Below, one piece after another: positions 49,755 through 56,620 of a stretch of DNA of 59,624 nucleotides. Source of the stretch: Enhydrobacter aerosaccus (GTDB lineage: Bacteria; Pseudomonadota; Alphaproteobacteria; Reyranellales; Reyranellaceae); contig CAIWTJ010000241.1 in assembly GCA_903915535.1 (NCBI GenBank), forward strand, positions 1 to 59,624, written 5' to 3'. The notes beneath the pieces were generated by a model. The model ran no database searches and was not told the origin of the DNA. It saw only the letters and a list, made by a program, of their open reading frames with translations. The position numbers and the translations under genes are program-made. Position 1 is the stretch's first letter, and every line of letters begins with the position of its first letter.

Positions 49755-50590
49755 TGATTTGCGACGCACAGGTTCACGTCTGGGGCGCCAACACGCCCGA
49801 ACGTCCGTGGCCCGCCGGCCGCGCCGAACCGCACCGCGAGCCGCTCGGCAAGGACGAGCTCCTTGCCGAGATGAAGAAGGCCGGCGTCGACCGGGCCATA
49901 CTCGTGCCGCCGTCGTGGGAAGGCGACCGCAACGATCTCGCCAACGACGCGGCGTCGAGCCATCCGCAGCACTTCGCCACCATGGGCCGCTTCGATCCCG
50001 ACGCGCCCAACGCCCGCGAGGTCATCAAGGACTGGAAGAAGCAGCCCGGCATGCTGGGCGTGCGCTTCACCTTCCATACGCCGTTGCTGCGCCAACCGCT
50101 GCTCGACGGGAAGTTCGACTGGGTGTGGGGCGAGATGGAGAAGGGCGGCATCCCGGCGATGGTGCTGTTCCATCACGAGTACATGCACCTCGCCGACAAG
50201 GTGGCGGAGCGCTACCCCGGCCTGAAGCTGGTGCTCGATCATCTCGGGCTGAAGAGCGGCAAGGACGTCACCGAGGCCACGAACTTCGCGACGCTCGACA
50301 ACGTGCTGGCGCTGGCCAAGCGTCCGAACGTGGCCGCCAAGGTCACGGCGATGCCGTGCTACGCCGCCGACAGGATCTATCCGTTCAAGTCCGTGCATCC
50401 GCACATCAAGCGCGTGTTCGATTCGTTCGGGCCGAAGCGGACTTTCTGGGGCACCGACTGGTCACGCCTTCCGTGCAGCTACCGCCAGGGTGTCACGATG
50501 TTCACCGAGGAAATGCCGTGGCTAAAGGGCCAGGACCTCGAATGGGTGATGGGCCGGGGCGTCTGCGAGTGGCTGGACTGGAAAGTCTGA
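49751..50590 (+). CDS. amidohydrolase family protein (ACMSD/2-pyrone-dicarboxylate lactonase type)
   Basis: A 279-residue TIM-barrel hydrolase. MICDAQVHVWG gives the first metal motif, LVLDHLGLKSG a central His/Asp, and FWGTDWSRLPCSY the last Asp, as in amidohydrolase-2 lactonases and decarboxylases. ATG 49751 overlaps the amidase stop. It is the last gene of the seven-gene operon and is convergent with the selenoprotein operon. Confidence 0.9.
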   Translation: MMICDAQVHVWGANTPERPWPAGRAEPHREPLGKDELLAEMKKAGVDRAILVPPSWEGDRNDLANDAASSHPQHFATMGRFDPDAPNAREVIKDWKKQPGMLGVRFTFHTPLLRQPLLDGKFDWVWGEMEKGGIPAMVLFHHEYMHLADKVAERYPGLKLVLDHLGLKSGKDVTEATNFATLDNVLALAKRPNVAAKVTAMPCYAADRIYPFKSVHPHIKRVFDSFGPKRTFWGTDWSRLPCSYRQGVTMFTEEMPWLKGQDLEWVMGRGVCEWLDWKV

Positions 50591-50594
50591 CGCG

Positions 50595-51566
50595 CTAGAG
50601 CTTGCGCATCACAGTCTGCGAGCCGCCGCCCCAGATCGGCAGATAAGCCATCTTGTAGCCGGCGCCGCCGGTCACGATCGGATGGATGGCGAGCGGCGAG
50701 CTGGCGATGTCCTCGCCTTTGTCGAACATATATTGTTGGACCCGCTTGAGGTCCCAAGCGTCATGCTTGGCGATTTTCTCCGCCAGCTCGAGCGGCAGCA
50801 GCAGGACCTGTTCGCCGCGCTGATTCTTGCGGCTCTGGCCGGACATGACGATCTCGGCGCGCATGGCGGCGATGACCGGATCGAGGATTGCCTCGGGCGT
50901 AGCGCCTTCACCGTCGCCGGGAAGCACTTCGGCCGTTCCCGAGATTCCCATCACCGTGATGGCGCTTGCATCCTTGCCGAGACCGAGGCGCTCGGTCAGG
51001 CCGGGGAAGGGGCCTTCATTACGCTCGGTGAAGCAGAACGTGTACTTGGCCGGCTGGCCCATGGTCGCCATGTCGCCGGTCTCCGACCGCGCGCCGCCGA
51101 TATTGCGCAGGCAAAGCTGCAGGGCGCGGCCGATGCAGGCGTTGGCGCGCGTGCCGGGCCCGATGGCATTGGTCAGCGCATTGATGCCCAGCTTGCGAGC
51201 GACCGGCCCATGGACGCAGAGCGCCACGGCGGCGCTGCCTGTTGTCGTGGCGATGCCGAGAAGATTGAAGTCGGGCTCGAGGACCGCCTGCGCGGCGGCG
51301 AGCACGACGGGCAATTCGGCGGGCACGCAGCCCGCGATCACGCATTGATAGGCGACGGCGTCCGGCGTGATCTCGCCGAACATCGGCGGCATCATGCCGA
51401 GTGAATCGGTGCAATTGGCAATGCCTGCGACCATCGCCTCGAGCCGCTTCTGCGTCGGAGGCACGAGAGGGAGGCCATCCGAGAGCTCTGCCTCCGTCAG
51501 GATCTTCTGGGCGGTCTCCCAGTCCGTCGACGGATCGACGACGGGCCAGCCGCTCCACTCGCTCAC
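50595..51566 (-). CDS. conserved protein of unknown function, paralogue B of the UGSC operon
   Basis: A 323-residue protein starting at GTG 51566 (VSEWSGWPVVDPS), with AGG eight bases upstream. It is a paralogue of the next gene: both share DGLPL/DGMPL, AGCxP, VLEPDFNL (95-102 here), a GRAxxL-like GRAL, and PAKYTFCF. Cysteines at 75, 80 and 178 are present. I do not recognise a characterised family. It ends the operon that begins with the thioredoxin-reductase-like gene, five bases from the convergent amidohydrolase stop. It lies 10 bases downstream of its paralogue. Confidence 0.8.
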   Translation of the reverse strand: MSEWSGWPVVDPSTDWETAQKILTEAELSDGLPLVPPTQKRLEAMVAGIANCTDSLGMMPPMFGEITPDAVAYQCVIAGCVPAELPVVLAAAQAVLEPDFNLLGIATTTGSAAVALCVHGPVARKLGINALTNAIGPGTRANACIGRALQLCLRNIGGARSETGDMATMGQPAKYTFCFTERNEGPFPGLTERLGLGKDASAITVMGISGTAEVLPGDGEGATPEAILDPVIAAMRAEIVMSGQSRKNQRGEQVLLLPLELAEKIAKHDAWDLKRVQQYMFDKGEDIASSPLAIHPIVTGGAGYKMAYLPIWGGGSQTVMRKL

Positions 51567-51576
51567 AATCTCGACC

Positions 51577-52614
51577 TCAGCGGGCGACGCGCGTGCAGGC
51601 GACCATGGTGCCGCCGAAGGACGGGATGAACGCCGAGTGCTTGCCCGGGCCGCCTGCCACCGTGATGTGAATGTCGTCCGGGCTGCGGCCGATGGACAGC
51701 CAGTCGCCGTCCGGCTTGTGGCCCGTGCTCTCGTAGGTCGCGAGGTTTTCCTTGGAAACGCGCGAGAGATGGATGCGCGAACGCTTCCACAGCTCCTGGC
51801 GGATGCTCTCGATGGTGAAGCCGTCGCGCTTGAGCGTCGCGGCATGCTCGGGTCCGATGATGACGAACATCGGGCCTTTGCCGTAGACCGTGTTGGCACC
51901 GGGATTGGCCATGCCGCCCGCGAACGTGGTCAGCAGGCCGTCGCCCGTGGTCGAGCCGTGGTCGTTCAGGTTATGTGGACCTTCGCCCGACATCACCGTG
52001 ACCACGCTGTCGGTCGGCGCGAAGCCGCGCTGCACGTGATAGGGCGCCCAGGGATTCTCTTCCTCGTTCTCGCCGAAGCAGAAGGTGAACTTGGCGGGGT
52101 TGCCCTGGGTCGAGCGGTCCATTTCGCCTGGCTTGGCGCCGGCCACGTTCAGCAGCATCAGGCCGAGCGCCCGGCCGATCGTGGCGTTGGCCTGGCGGCC
52201 CTGGCCGAAGCAATTGGTGCCGCAGTTGATGTTGAGCTCGTGCCGGATCGGGCCGCTCACCATCACCATCGGCGCGCAGGAATGCGTGGTGGCGAGCGTG
52301 CCGTGCAGGTTGAAGTCTGGCTCGAGAACGCTGCGCAGGGCGGCGGTCACGACCGGAAAATACTCGGGCTTGCAGCCCGCCATCACCGCGTTGGCAGCCA
52401 GCGCTTGCACGGTCGGAATGACCTGGCGCGGCGGCACGGGTGCGAAGGGGCGATTGTCGCCGCGCACCGTCTCGACGAACTTCGCCACCTTGGTTTCCGT
52501 CGGCACGAACAGCGGCATGCCGTCGCTCCAGCCTTGTTCGGTGGCGAACTCGTTGAAGGCCTCGACATCCATATCGCCGATGTCGATCACTTCCTGCTCG
52601 GCGATGTCCTTCAT
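51577..52614 (-). CDS. conserved protein of unknown function, paralogue A of the UGSC operon
   Basis: A 345-residue soluble protein, starting MKDIAEQEVIDIGDMDVEAF. ATG 52614 overlaps by four bases the TGA that ends the selenoprotein once its internal TGA is read through, which supports both calls. Shared with paralogue B are AGCKP (Cys81), VLEPDFNL (96-103), IGRALGL and GNPAKFTFCF. It has extra cysteines 113, 131 and 135 in HSCAP and NINCGTNCFG that B lacks. Cysteine-rich pattern and context suggest redox or thioester chemistry, but the family is unknown to me. Confidence 0.85.
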   Translation of the reverse strand: MKDIAEQEVIDIGDMDVEAFNEFATEQGWSDGMPLFVPTETKVAKFVETVRGDNRPFAPVPPRQVIPTVQALAANAVMAGCKPEYFPVVTAALRSVLEPDFNLHGTLATTHSCAPMVMVSGPIRHELNINCGTNCFGQGRQANATIGRALGLMLLNVAGAKPGEMDRSTQGNPAKFTFCFGENEEENPWAPYHVQRGFAPTDSVVTVMSGEGPHNLNDHGSTTGDGLLTTFAGGMANPGANTVYGKGPMFVIIGPEHAATLKRDGFTIESIRQELWKRSRIHLSRVSKENLATYESTGHKPDGDWLSIGRSPDDIHITVAGGPGKHSAFIPSFGGTMVACTRVAR

Positions 52615-53129
52615 TTGCTCGTCGCCTCGGTCAGTCCCTTTGTCGCTGCTTCGATGCGCTCCCGCAGTTCCTCGGCATTGAGGCCGCCGACGGGATGCTT
52701 AACCACGATCAACCGGGCCTCGACCTTGCGGGCTTTCGCCTGGGCCAGGACCAGCGGCTTGAATGTCTCGGTGGCGACCACGAAAGCGGTGATGCCAAGC
52801 TTTTCTAGTTCGAGGCTGTCGTGGAAACTCCACGATGAACAGCTTCCTCAATCCCCTAAGGCTAGGATGGCCGCCCTGTAGTTCTTGGCGACGTCCTGGA
52901 TAAGTTCCTTCGGTGCGGGCTGACTGGCGCTGTTCTTGGCCATGAACTTGATGTTCTCGACCTGGCGGTGCGCGCCGAGCTTCGAGCGAATGCCTTCGAG
53001 CAGCTCGCGGGCGTTCGGCTTGGAGTTCGAGATCAGGGCGATGGGGTCAGTCGCCCAGTTGACGGGCTTCAGCGTGACCTTCTCGGCCGAAGTGGCTGAA
53101 AGGCCGAAGGACGGATTGTAGATGCGCAT
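52611..53129 (-). CDS. UGSC family selenoprotein (internal TGA read as selenocysteine)
   Basis: A 172-residue protein when the TGA at 52850-52848 is decoded as selenocysteine (residue 94). Before it: MRIYNPSFGLSATSAEKVTL and NSKPNARELLEGI, ending ILALGD. After it: U-G-S-C-S-S-W-S-F-H-D-S-L-E-L-E-K, then FVVATETFKPLVLAQAKA and a stop that overlaps the next ATG by four bases. All 78 codons after the TGA are open and protein-like. TAAGGAG lies nine bases before ATG 53129. Sec94 and Cys97 form a U-x-x-C redox pair. A UGSC-containing (seleno)protein family is known from metagenomic selenoproteome work. It lies 12 bases after the flavoprotein stop. The reaction is unknown; a link to glycine-reductase-like selenoenzymes is only speculative. 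Confidence 0.88.
52812..52850 (-). promoter_or_regulatory. bacterial SECIS element (selenocysteine insertion hairpin)
   Basis: Starting at the TGA (52850-52848), the minus strand forms an upper stem TCGTGGA (52835-52829) with TCCACGA (52825-52819), perfect over 7 pairs, with loop GTT (52828-52826). Below it GCTG (52843-52840) pairs with CAGC (52818-52815) and GAG (52849-52847) with CTC (52814-52812). The apical loop starts with G, 19 bases after the UGA, as in E. coli fdhF-type elements bound by SelB. Rare codons TTA and CTA nearby fit constraint by structure. Confidence 0.85.
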
Positions 53130-53141
53130 GGAGGTTTCTCC

Positions 53142-54017
53142 TTAGTTCTTATTGAGAGCCGCGACGATGGCTTTCGCCGCCCGCTCGCCGTCGGCGACCG
53201 CCTCGTTGAGATAGGGGCGGGTTCCGGCGCGGACGTCGCCGACGGCATAGATCGTCGGCACCGAAGTGCGGCCCTCGGCATCGACAACGATATGCCCCAT
53301 AGCGTCGCGTGCAAGCGAATCCGGCAGGAATTCCGCAGCGGGAGACTGGTTGACGTAGACGAACACCGCGCTGGCCGGAATGGATTTTCGCTGGCCCCCG
53401 GCCTCGACCACGACGCTCTCGAGCCCCGCCGCTCCGCCTTCCAGTCCGACTATGCGACCGGCGATGCGGTCCACGCCTTCGGGCGTCGCGGCATTGGAAG
53501 CATCGACGACGGTGACGCCGCCCGCCACGCCTGCAAGCTCGCGCGCTTCCATGCCGGCCCAGCCGTCGGCGCCGGCCACGACGACCGGAAGGCCCGCGAA
53601 GAGGGGCCCGTCGCAGGAAGCGCAATGGGAAACGCCGCGGCCTTCGAATTCGGCTTCGTTCGGCAGGCCGAGTTTTCCCTTGTTGAGTCCGGTGGCGACG
53701 ACGAGGAGACGCGCGGTGTGGCGTTCGCCGTCCTCCGTTTCGACTGTCCACGGATCGCCGCCCGAGATTTTCTTGACGTCGCCGAAGCCCATCTCGACTC
53801 CCGCGACCGCCGCCTCGTCGGTCAGGCGCGAGGCCATGTCCGGGCCGCCCCAGGGTTCTTCGAATTCGTGCAACTCGGTAAGATTGATGAGTTGCCCGCC
53901 GGGAGCGAGCTTGTCGATGCACAGGGTCTTCAGTCCCGTGCGCGCGACTTCGGTGGCGGTGACGAGGCCTGCGGGGCCGGCGCCGATGACGATAACGTCG
54001 TAGGATGGGGTACTCAT
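53142..54017 (-). CDS. thioredoxin-reductase-like FAD-dependent oxidoreductase
   Basis: A 291-residue flavoprotein, slightly shorter than TrxR (about 315). FAD site VIGAGPAGL is at 10-18, active-site CASC at 132-135 (SHCASCDGP; usual TrxR has CATC), and IYAVGDVRAG near the end. The NADPH-binding loop is unusual: GADGWAGMEA replaces the GGGxSA pattern, and the HRRxxxR that binds NADPH phosphate is missing (VTVVDASNAATPEGV instead). It is the first gene of the selenoprotein operon and probably its electron donor. It is divergent from the PadR gene. Confidence 0.9.
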   Translation of the reverse strand: MSTPSYDVIVIGAGPAGLVTATEVARTGLKTLCIDKLAPGGQLINLTELHEFEEPWGGPDMASRLTDEAAVAGVEMGFGDVKKISGGDPWTVETEDGERHTARLLVVATGLNKGKLGLPNEAEFEGRGVSHCASCDGPLFAGLPVVVAGADGWAGMEARELAGVAGGVTVVDASNAATPEGVDRIAGRIVGLEGGAAGLESVVVEAGGQRKSIPASAVFVYVNQSPAAEFLPDSLARDAMGHIVVDAEGRTSVPTIYAVGDVRAGTRPYLNEAVADGERAAKAIVAALNKN

Positions 54018-54056
54018 GACGCAGCCTTAATAGGCGCTTGACGCAGCGGTGACTAA

Positions 54057-54075
54057 TACCTAGTTATGCTAGGTA
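54057..54075. promoter_or_regulatory. PadR-type operator: TACCTAG-N5-CTAGGTA
   Basis: A perfect 7-bp inverted repeat, TACCTAG (54057-54063) and CTAGGTA (54069-54075), sits in the short gap between the divergent flavoprotein and padR genes and touches the padR start. A TTGACG box at 54038-54043 could be a -35 site. PadR proteins usually repress their own operon through such sites, so both the selenoprotein operon and the padR operon may be controlled here. Confidence 0.6.
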
Positions 54076-54413
54076 TGGAAGCTGAAATGCTGAAGGGGCA
54101 CCTCGATGCCATCGTTCTGGCCGCGCTCGAAGCGGGCCCGGCGCACGGCTATGCCGTCATCGAGACGATCAAGCGCGCCAGCGCCGGCACCTTCAACCTG
54201 CCAGAGGGCACGGTCTATCCGGCGCTGCATCGCCTCGAGGAGGCGGGCCTCCTGGCCAGTGCCTGGAGCACGCCACCGGGCGGCCGCAAGCGCCGGGTCT
54301 ATTCCCTTACCAAGAGCGGAACGGCGGCGCTGGCCGGGCGGCGCAAGACCTGGGATCGCTTTTCACAGGCTGTCGACACGATGCTGGGCGGAGACAAGAC
54401 TTGGCCGGCGTGA
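54075..54413 (+). CDS. PadR family transcriptional regulator
   Basis: A 112-residue winged-helix regulator: MLKGHLDAIVLAALEAGPAHGYAVIETIKRAS, then LPEGTVYPALHRLEEAGLLAS with the recognition helix and the wing RKRRVYSLTKSG. I chose ATG 54075 (MEAEMLKG). ATG 54066 would lie in the operator, and ATG 54087 (MLKG) has GGAA upstream and is also possible. It overlaps the next gene by four bases (GTGA). Confidence 0.9.
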   Translation: MEAEMLKGHLDAIVLAALEAGPAHGYAVIETIKRASAGTFNLPEGTVYPALHRLEEAGLLASAWSTPPGGRKRRVYSLTKSGTAALAGRRKTWDRFSQAVDTMLGGDKTWPA

Positions 54414-55018
54414 TCGACACCTATCTGGCGGGCCTGCGCCGCGAATTCGATTTCGACCCGGCACTGGGGCGGCGCATGGCCGAGGAGATCGAGGCGCATC
54501 TGTGGGATGCGGCTGAAGCCGATCCGGCCTGGCCATCGGCCGACGCGGAGCGGCGCGCCGTCGAGCGCTTCGGCCTCGCGCGCGCGATCGCCGCTGAATT
54601 CGCAGCGGATGCCGTCGCACGTCAGAGCAAGCGGACTTGGATCGCATTGGTGGCGACCTTGGCCGTGACCTTCGTTGCCATGCGCCTGCGGCAGATGTGG
54701 CTCGGCGATGTGGGCGACCTGTTTCCGACATTGGCGCCGGTCGTGGATCGCTACGCCTTCATCGCAGCCCTCGCCGTGGGCACGGTTGCGTGGTTCGCGT
54801 GGCGCCGGTCGTGGCTGCCGCTTGCGGTATGCCTCGTGGCAATCATTGCTTCGGTGGGAGCCGGCATCCTGCGCGCCGGGCTCTTCGTCGACGGAGCGCC
54901 GCTCTCCGTGCTGATTGCGGCGGCCGGCGAGATCGCGCTGATCGGCTTGCTGGCATTCCATGTCATCGGGTTGGGGCGCCGGTTGCGCCGCACGGCCCTG
55001 CTGCGGAGGGTGCGATGA
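54410..55018 (+). CDS. HAAS/DUF1700-like membrane protein
   Basis: A 202-residue protein starting at GTG 54410 (VIDTYLAGLRREFDFD). The N-terminal 70 residues (RRMAEEIEAHLWDAAEADPAW, AVERFGLARAIAAEFA) form the helical HAAS signalling domain often paired with PadR. Four membrane helices follow. It is likely the target or partner of the PadR regulator. Overlaps of four bases with both neighbours. Confidence 0.82.
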   Translation: MIDTYLAGLRREFDFDPALGRRMAEEIEAHLWDAAEADPAWPSADAERRAVERFGLARAIAAEFAADAVARQSKRTWIALVATLAVTFVAMRLRQMWLGDVGDLFPTLAPVVDRYAFIAALAVGTVAWFAWRRSWLPLAVCLVAIIASVGAGILRAGLFVDGAPLSVLIAAAGEIALIGLLAFHVIGLGRRLRRTALLRRVR

Positions 55019-55608
55019 ACGGATGGCGGTTGACCGGTCTGCTGTCGATGGCCTTGGTCGCCATGTCCGGGGCGTTGCTCGCCGGACATATGGGTGATGT
55101 CGAGGGACTGCGGCTGGTCATCCGGGCGACGGCGCGCACGTCGTTGGTGCTGTTCGTGATGGCCTTCGCCGCGGCCGCGACGGTCGAGCTGGCCGTCAAC
55201 GATTGGACGCGTTGGCAGCGCCGCAACCGACGCTATCTCGGAGTCTCCTTCGCGGTGTCGCATTTCATCCATCTCGCCGCGCTCTTGGCGTTGGCCAGGA
55301 TCGATCACGACCTGTTCTGGAAACTCACCAATGTGGCCAACATCTTCCTCGCCGGAGCGGCGTATGTGTTCCTGGCGGCGATGACGGCGACCTCGTTCGA
55401 CGGCGCGGCAACGTGGATCGGGGCGCGCAATTGGCGCCTGCTGCATCTGCTGGGAGGCTGGTACATCTGGATCAGCTTTGCCGTCGCCATCGGAAAGCGA
55501 CTGCCGCAGGGGCCGATCTACTGGGCGATGATGGCGCTCCTGCTGGCGGCGGGCGTCATCCGGCTGATAGCGATGGCTCGTCGCAGTCGCAAGGCAGCAA
55601 TGGCCTAA
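55015..55608 (+). CDS. membrane protein, possibly ferric-reductase-like (heme-binding)
   Basis: A 197-residue protein with about six membrane helices. HFIHLAALLALARIDHD and LRLLHLLGGWYIWISF-like segments (here RLLHLLGGWYIWISFA) carry histidines in the spacing seen in ferric-reductase/MsrQ-type domains. ATG 55015 overlaps the HAAS gene. The heme assignment is tentative. A redox link to the divergent selenoprotein operon is possible but only by position. Confidence 0.7.
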   Translation: MNGWRLTGLLSMALVAMSGALLAGHMGDVEGLRLVIRATARTSLVLFVMAFAAAATVELAVNDWTRWQRRNRRYLGVSFAVSHFIHLAALLALARIDHDLFWKLTNVANIFLAGAAYVFLAAMTATSFDGAATWIGARNWRLLHLLGGWYIWISFAVAIGKRLPQGPIYWAMMALLLAAGVIRLIAMARRSRKAAMA

Positions 55609-55656
55609 GAATTTTTCGCCGCACGCGATGTCTGGCGCATGAATTGCTCACAGGCA

Positions 55657-55689
55657 CTTGGTCCAAACTGAGCTAAGGTCGGGACCAAG
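55657..55689. promoter_or_regulatory. inverted repeat upstream of livH
   Basis: CTTGGTCC (55657-55664) and GGACCAAG (55682-55689) are perfect inverted copies with a 17-base spacer, ending 12 bases before the livH start. It may be an operator for a nutrient regulator or a leader hairpin covering the ribosome site. Confidence 0.4.
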
Positions 55690-55701
55690 GAAAAGCGGGG
55701 C

Positions 55702-56616
55702 ATGGCGTATTTCTCTCAGCAGCTGATCAATGCCGTCACCTTGGGCGCCATCTACGGGCTCATCGCCATCGGATACACGATGGTTTACGGCATCATCGGC
55801 ATGATCAATTTCGCCCACGGCGAAATCTTCATGATCGGTTCCTTCATCTCGCTGATCGGCTTCCTGATCTGCGCGGCATTGGGCATTTCGTCGGCGCCCG
55901 TGGCGATCGTGCTGGTGCTGCTTCTGGCGATGGCCTTCACCGCGATCTACGGCTGGACCATCGAGCGGGTCGCCTACCGGCCGTTGCGCGGCTCGTTCAA
56001 GCTCGCGCCGCTGATCTCGGCGATCGGCGTGTCGATCCTGCTGCAGAACTACGTGCAGCTCGCGCAGGGCGCGCGTCCCAAGCCGGGCGGCGAAATCGTC
56101 GTGGGCGGCTTCAATCTCTTCAGCGCGGACGGCTTCGACGTCCGCATCACGTGGCTGCAGATCATAATCGTGGTGGTGACGGTCGTGCTGATGGCGGGCT
56201 TCAGCTGGCTGATCTCCTCGACATCGCTCGGCCGCCAGCAGCGCGCCTGCGAGCAGGACATGAAGATGGCGGCTCTCCTGGGCGTCAACGTCGACCGCAC
56301 CATCTCGCTTACCTTCGTGATGGGCGCGGCGCTGGCTGCCGTCGCGGGCATGTTGTTCCTGATGTACTACGGCATCATCGACTTCTACATCGGCTTCCTG
56401 GCCGGCATCAAAGCCTTCACGGCAGCGGTCCTGGGCGGCATCGGCTCGTTGCCGGGCGCGATGCTGGGCGGACTGCTGATCGGCATGATCGAGGTCTTCT
56501 GGGCCGGCTATTTCTCCAGCGAGTACAAGGACGTCGCGGTGTTCGCAATCCTGGTGCTCGTACTGATCTTCCGTCCGTCCGGTCTGCTCGGCCGGCCGGA
56601 GATCGAGAAGGTCTGA
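55702..56616 (+). CDS. livH: branched-chain amino-acid type ABC transporter permease LivH
   Basis: A 304-residue permease with about eight membrane helices. Family motifs are [43 protein letters not shown] and [25 protein letters not shown]. With LivM it makes the channel of a HAAT-type importer. No binding-protein gene precedes it; the binding protein may lie beyond the window end. LivM begins four bases after its stop. Confidence 0.93.
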   Translation: MAYFSQQLINAVTLGAIYGLIAIGYTMVYGIIGMINFAHGEIFMIGSFISLIGFLICAALGISSAPVAIVLVLLLAMAFTAIYGWTIERVAYRPLRGSFKLAPLISAIGVSILLQNYVQLAQGARPKPGGEIVVGGFNLFSADGFDVRITWLQIIIVVVTVVLMAGFSWLISSTSLGRQQRACEQDMKMAALLGVNVDRTISLTFVMGAALAAVAGMLFLMYYGIIDFYIGFLAGIKAFTAAVLGGIGSLPGAMLGGLLIGMIEVFWAGYFSSEYKDVAVFAILVLVLIFRPSGLLGRPEIEKV

Positions 56617-56620
56617 GCCG

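Noticed and set aside
52848-53129. A free-standing 93-residue protein ending at TGA 52848
   Set aside because: The frame continues without a stop for 78 codons, encodes U-G-S-C plus a protein-like tail, ends with a four-base overlap to the next gene, and the TGA is followed by a SECIS-shaped hairpin. A normal stop explains none of this.
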